Positions 60,243-64,000 of a DNA stretch of 64,000 nucleotides are shown one piece after another; the stretch's first letter is position 1, and each line of letters begins with the position of its first letter. The notes beneath the pieces are model-generated. The model made no database searches and was not told where the DNA came from. It saw only the letters and a program-made list of their open reading frames with translations. Position numbers and translations under genes: made by a program. The DNA is from Phalacrocorax aristotelis (taxonomy: Eukaryota; Chordata; Aves; Suliformes; Phalacrocoracidae), in the NCBI RefSeq assembly GCF_949628215.1, contig NC_134276.1:5855690-5919689 (forward strand), in the 5' to 3' direction.

Positions 60243-60824
60243 TGTCCTGGTTTCAGCTGGGGTAGAGTTAATTTTCTTCCTAGCAGCCGGTATGGTCCTG
60301 TGTTTTGGATTTAACATGGGAATAACGTTAACACACTGATGTTTTAGTTGTTGCTAAGCAGTGTTTACACTAAGTCAAGGACTTTTCAGCTTCCCATGCT
60401 CTGCCGAGTGCACAAGAAGCTGGGAGGGGGCACAGCCAGGACAGCTGACCCCAACTGGCCCGAGGGATACTCCATACCATATGACTTCATGCTCAGTATG
60501 TAAACTGCGGGGAGTTCACCAGGGGGCAGCGATCGCTGCTCGGGGACTGGCACGGCATTGGTTGGTGGATGGTGAGTAGCTACATTGCTTGTTTTTCCTG
60601 GGTTTTGTTCCTCTCTCTCTCTCTCATTGTTTTCCTTTTCATTATAATTTTTTAATTATTATTTTACTTTATTTTATTTCAGTTATTAAACTGTTCTTTT
60701 CTCAATCCATGAGTTTTCTTACTTCTGCTCTTCAGATTCTCTCCCCCATCCCAGCGGGGCGGGCAGAGAAGGTGAGTGAGCGGCTGTGTGGTGCTTCGTT
60801 GCCAAATGGGTTTAAACCACAGCA
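60243..60824 (+). mobile_element. ERVL-like solo LTR, plus strand, best preserved copy
   Basis: This is a complete LTR beginning TGTCCTGGTTTCAGCTGG and ending TTTAAACCACAGCA (60811-60824), with proper TG and CA termini. It contains CACAAGAAGCTGGGAGGG, the promoter-like ATGCTCAGTATGTAAACTG (TATA-like), a CTCTCTCTCTCTC run near 60610, the polyadenylation-like ATTAAA at 60685-60690, and CCATGAGTTTTCTTAC. The flanking 5-mers are AATGA (60238-60242) and AATTA (60825-60829), a one-mismatch target duplication of the length expected for ERVL. It is about 580 bp long, with no internal sequence. Confidence 0.92.
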
Positions 60825-61252
60825 AATTATATATTTAAATGAAAGGACTTCTTCTGGCGTGGAATGTAAAATTTGCTACCAACCAAGAGTCCTCTTGGTT
60901 TGATGGCAGGAGTGATACCAACACGAAATAAAGAAAAAAAAAATCTATAATTAGTTAAATTTACATTAATCAATCCCTATGTTGGGACTCTAAGAATACT
61001 AATTAACCTTATTTGCCCCAACTGGCCTCACCTGGGGCCTTCACCTACCGTCTTTGCACAGGGTCCCTAGTCCCCTTCTGAGCTATGCCATAGGTGTGCC
61101 TGTCTTCAGCCCTGTCCTGGCTGGACCTTGGACCAATGGTTTAGGTAGTCTATCTCCACTCATGTCTTTGGACCCATCTCCTGGACTGACCTCTGGCTTT
61201 CATTGTTGCTCCTGACAACTCCCTAGAAAGACCCTGGACCTAGTTAAAATTA

Positions 61253-61284
<32 letters not shown>

Positions 61285-64000
61285 CCATAAATACGTAAAA
61301 TGTATGTATAAAAACACAAATCTGACTGCATATATCTGTCATTTGCCTCCCTAAGTTCGCTGAGCAGCATAAAGGTGGAAAACAAAAGAGAAGACATATC
61401 TAAAATTAATTAGTTTCATTTATGTGGTTTTATGTAATATACACTGAAAACCCATAATTCTCCTTTCCAAACATTTTTATAGCTTCTTACAGGGCAAGGG
61501 CCATGGCTTCCTGTGTGTTAATTATATTCCGTTCATTCCAATGATTTTTGCAGTCCTCCAAGGCCTCTTTATTTCCTATGGAAGGAGCAAATTTGCCTGA
61601 GGTTGGGGTCAGGGAATGGACACAAAGAATAATTGCCCTAATAGGAGAGCAAAAAGAAGATCATATGAAGACTAAAATCCAGTTGTTTGATTCCTAGATG
61701 ATTTTAGCTCCATAAAAGCCTCTTGCTTTAACCTGGGAGCTCATATATCTTCTCTCTCCACCCTGTGCTTGAGTCAAGGCTCTGTTGAGCTTGACAAACC
61801 ATAACAAGTTTCTAAGTCAAAATTCTTTTTTTCCCATCCTTTTGTACAAACCAAGATCCTCCCATTGCCACCCAGGTTTCCTGTTTTACCCAAACACCTC
61901 ACCACACTGACAGTCTTGTGGGAGAACATGCAATGCGAGAGCGGCGTGTTTATTTATGTGCTTCATCTGGGAATATTCTGTGACAAGTGGAAGGGATGTA
62001 ATCCCCCTGCTACATGCCCTTTACCAAAGCAGTCTGGTTTATGTGTCAGATCTTTATTATAAGGCACAATGAGCTGTACTTACTGCATTTTCATACTACT
62101 TGAGCGTCTCCTAATCTTACAATGCGTTAACTCTAATTTGGGAATTAATTTTTTTTTTTTTAATACTTTGAATTCCATGTAAATTCTCTGCAAAATTATT
62201 CATGTGTCTCAACATGCAATGGCTTGAGGCTTTTTTCTCAGACTCTCTAGGTTTTGGGTAAAGGGTGAAAGTAACTTCAGTTTAAATCAGTGTATTGATT
62301 AAAAAGAACATTTGGTTATTTTTAACTTCAGCTGTTTACATGCCACTGGACAGCTCAAGTGGTCATTCTGCAGCTAGAAGCAGCTTTGGGTTTTGAGAAA
62401 CTACTGTTGCGTTGGATTGCCAGGCCAATACTTATACTCATGAAATAGGCTGAAGCAGTGCTACATGACTCATAATTGGGGCATTTAGCTACATCTTTTT
62501 TTGTATAATTTCTTCTTAAACTAAGTGTTAGATAGATACAATTTAAAAAAAAAATAAAATATTGTGGTTCTACAGATACATATACATATACATGTACAGA
62601 TCAGTCCGTTTGCAGAAGAAAAACACACAATATCTCCATTAAAAAAAAAAAAAAGAAGAAATATAACGGTAAACAAGTTAGCTTTTCTTTATAAGACATT
62701 TCTCTGCATCCAGCCACTTCAGAGCATCACTGTAAAAAATGCCCACAGGGAACTCTGACTCTTGAGGGAACTTACAGAAAGAAGCAACATGATTTACCAG
62801 GTTGAAATTCAGCCCTCTGCCATACGGCCAGAGGGGCAAAGTAAAAGACAACAAGCCCTTTTAAACAGCCTGCTCCTCTTTTTCTCCTGCTGCAGTAATA
62901 TATGTGTGGTGGTTACATTACTCTTTAACATCTGTGATACAGCTGCGGCAGTTTCAGAATGTTTTGGTTGGGTTTTGGTTTGTTGTTTATTGTTTTTTTT
63001 TTGGTTTTGGTTTTTTTAATCCACACAAATATTATTAAAGGGATGGAACATTTATCTACATGGCTTTCTTTTTCTTTCCTCTTAATCAGTTCATCTTACC
63101 TCCAGTGACCATCAAAGAATAGTTAGAACTGAGATATTGTAAAAGGCCCCTGGAAAGTCCTCACATTTCCGAACACCACTGTACAAATATTTGTTTGTGC
63201 TTCCATTTCCTGCGATGACTCTATTTATTCTTTTCACCATCAGTAATACACATTAGCAATTAATATCCTGTGTGCCTGTTTTCTAGCCAGCCATCACACT
63301 GGGACAAATGAACTCCTCAACCTATGTTAGGAAACATTCAACCGTAATTTAGGATATCTAGACCCATTCTACCCCCCTGCCCTCTCCTTTCCCTTTCAAT
63401 CCTCACAGCACTCTGAAAGCAAACGTGTTGGAGAAATCTTTTTCTCAGGGACTGATGCCATCTCAAAGGTTCAGAGGGTCTGGAAACTACACTCAGCATC
63501 TGACTTTCATGAACCTAGAGAACCATTTCTGTCACACATGAAATGCGCAACAAATAGTACAGTCTCTGGTCTTAGAGTTGTCTTTGTGGAGATGATATGA
63601 TAAGTCTATTGCAACAGTGTAGGGCAACCAGCATGGGTATTCTCCCTTGAAGTGCAGTTTTAATTCTCTGTTGGTAAAAATCAGCATTGTTTTTCTGACT
63701 TCAGCGGAGCAATTCCTGCTGACAGCTGCTGAGCTTCTGGCCAGCAGTTTCCAATTGCTTGATTTTATGGTAATTTCTGAATCAGAGAGGTAAATGGATG
63801 GTCCCAGACCGCAGAGCTTTCCCTTCCATTTTAGGAAATCTTTTAGTAAATCTGAATAGAGTTTGTGGAAAACCAAGAATTCAGTACTGAGTGTTGCTAT
63901 CCTGCAGATTTCCATAGGAACACAATGCAGTTATCTCCCTAGGTAGTCATTTGATCTAGTTATGAAGTAATACACCCTAGAAATATCTTTTTCTGTCATA
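60825..64000. other. Unannotated interval at the window end
   Basis: No gene is seen. A C/T-rich, less AT-rich stretch at about 61010-61245 has recurring CTGGACC/TTGGACC words. A TG microsatellite is at 61252-61277, an A run at 62640-62654 and a T/G-rich tract at 62962-63018. The minus-strand frame 63915-63532 (127 codons) has no recognisable protein features. Confidence 0.55.
61252..61277 (+). repeat. (TG)n microsatellite
   Basis: About 13 consecutive TG units are followed by TATATA. The minus-strand frame across it reads a run of Thr-His, which is a by-product of the repeat. Confidence 0.93.

Noticed and set aside
60243..60903. Short frames such as 60361-60579 and 60589-60903
   Set aside because: They lie inside the ERVL-like LTR, which is non-coding.
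63532..63915. 127-codon minus-strand frame near the window end
   Set aside because: No motif, signal peptide or domain pattern is visible, and no flanking gene structure supports it.
1..64000. A CRISPR array, phage, operon or other prokaryotic system
   Set aside because: The sequence is clearly from a bird: CR1 and avian ERV LTRs, AT-rich non-coding DNA, no dense gene arrangement and no regularly spaced repeats.

Overview
The window looks like non-coding DNA from a bird genome, most likely a neoavian species. Two things support this. First, it carries several CR1 LINE fragments of the avian type, including the diagnostic 3' tails of ATTCTGTG / ATTCTATG form. Second, it carries several long terminal repeats (LTRs) of endogenous retrovirus families that I recognise from memory of avian genomes. 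The sequence is AT-rich, and every long reading frame lies inside a mobile element or has no recognisable protein character. I found no protein-coding gene, rRNA, tRNA or CRISPR array that I can support. The window is therefore a gene desert or the inside of a very large intron.

Layout. 1-914 is the 3' part of an ERV LTR with an internal minisatellite, cut by the window edge. 915-6595 is mostly unannotated. 6600-7907 is a CR1 cluster: a short inverted CR1 piece, a 5'-truncated CR1 3' end, and directly behind it a second CR1 3' end of another type. 10917-11200 is a minus-strand CR1. 20174-20442 and 22078-22343 are two diverged copies of one 270-bp sequence of unknown nature. 26024-26681 (+), 32333-32948 (-) and 60243-60824 (+) are three solo LTRs of one ERVL-like family. 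33165-33560 and 38125-38745 are old CR1 relics. 40982 to about 41899 is a probable ERVK-type LTR. 43700-44912 is the longest CR1, holding broken reverse transcriptase motifs. 46216-46640 (-) and 50185-50690 (+) are more CR1 3' ends.

The rest is unique AT-rich DNA. It contains weak traces of ancient tRNA-type SINEs, T/G-rich low-complexity tracts, a few microsatellites, and several blocks whose texture (dense TAAT cores, little repeat content) resembles conserved non-coding elements. That last reading is inference and needs an alignment. There are no cooperating genes to describe. The main value of the window is its record of layered transposon insertions, the shared LTR family in different states of decay, the local 270-bp duplication, and the candidate regulatory blocks.
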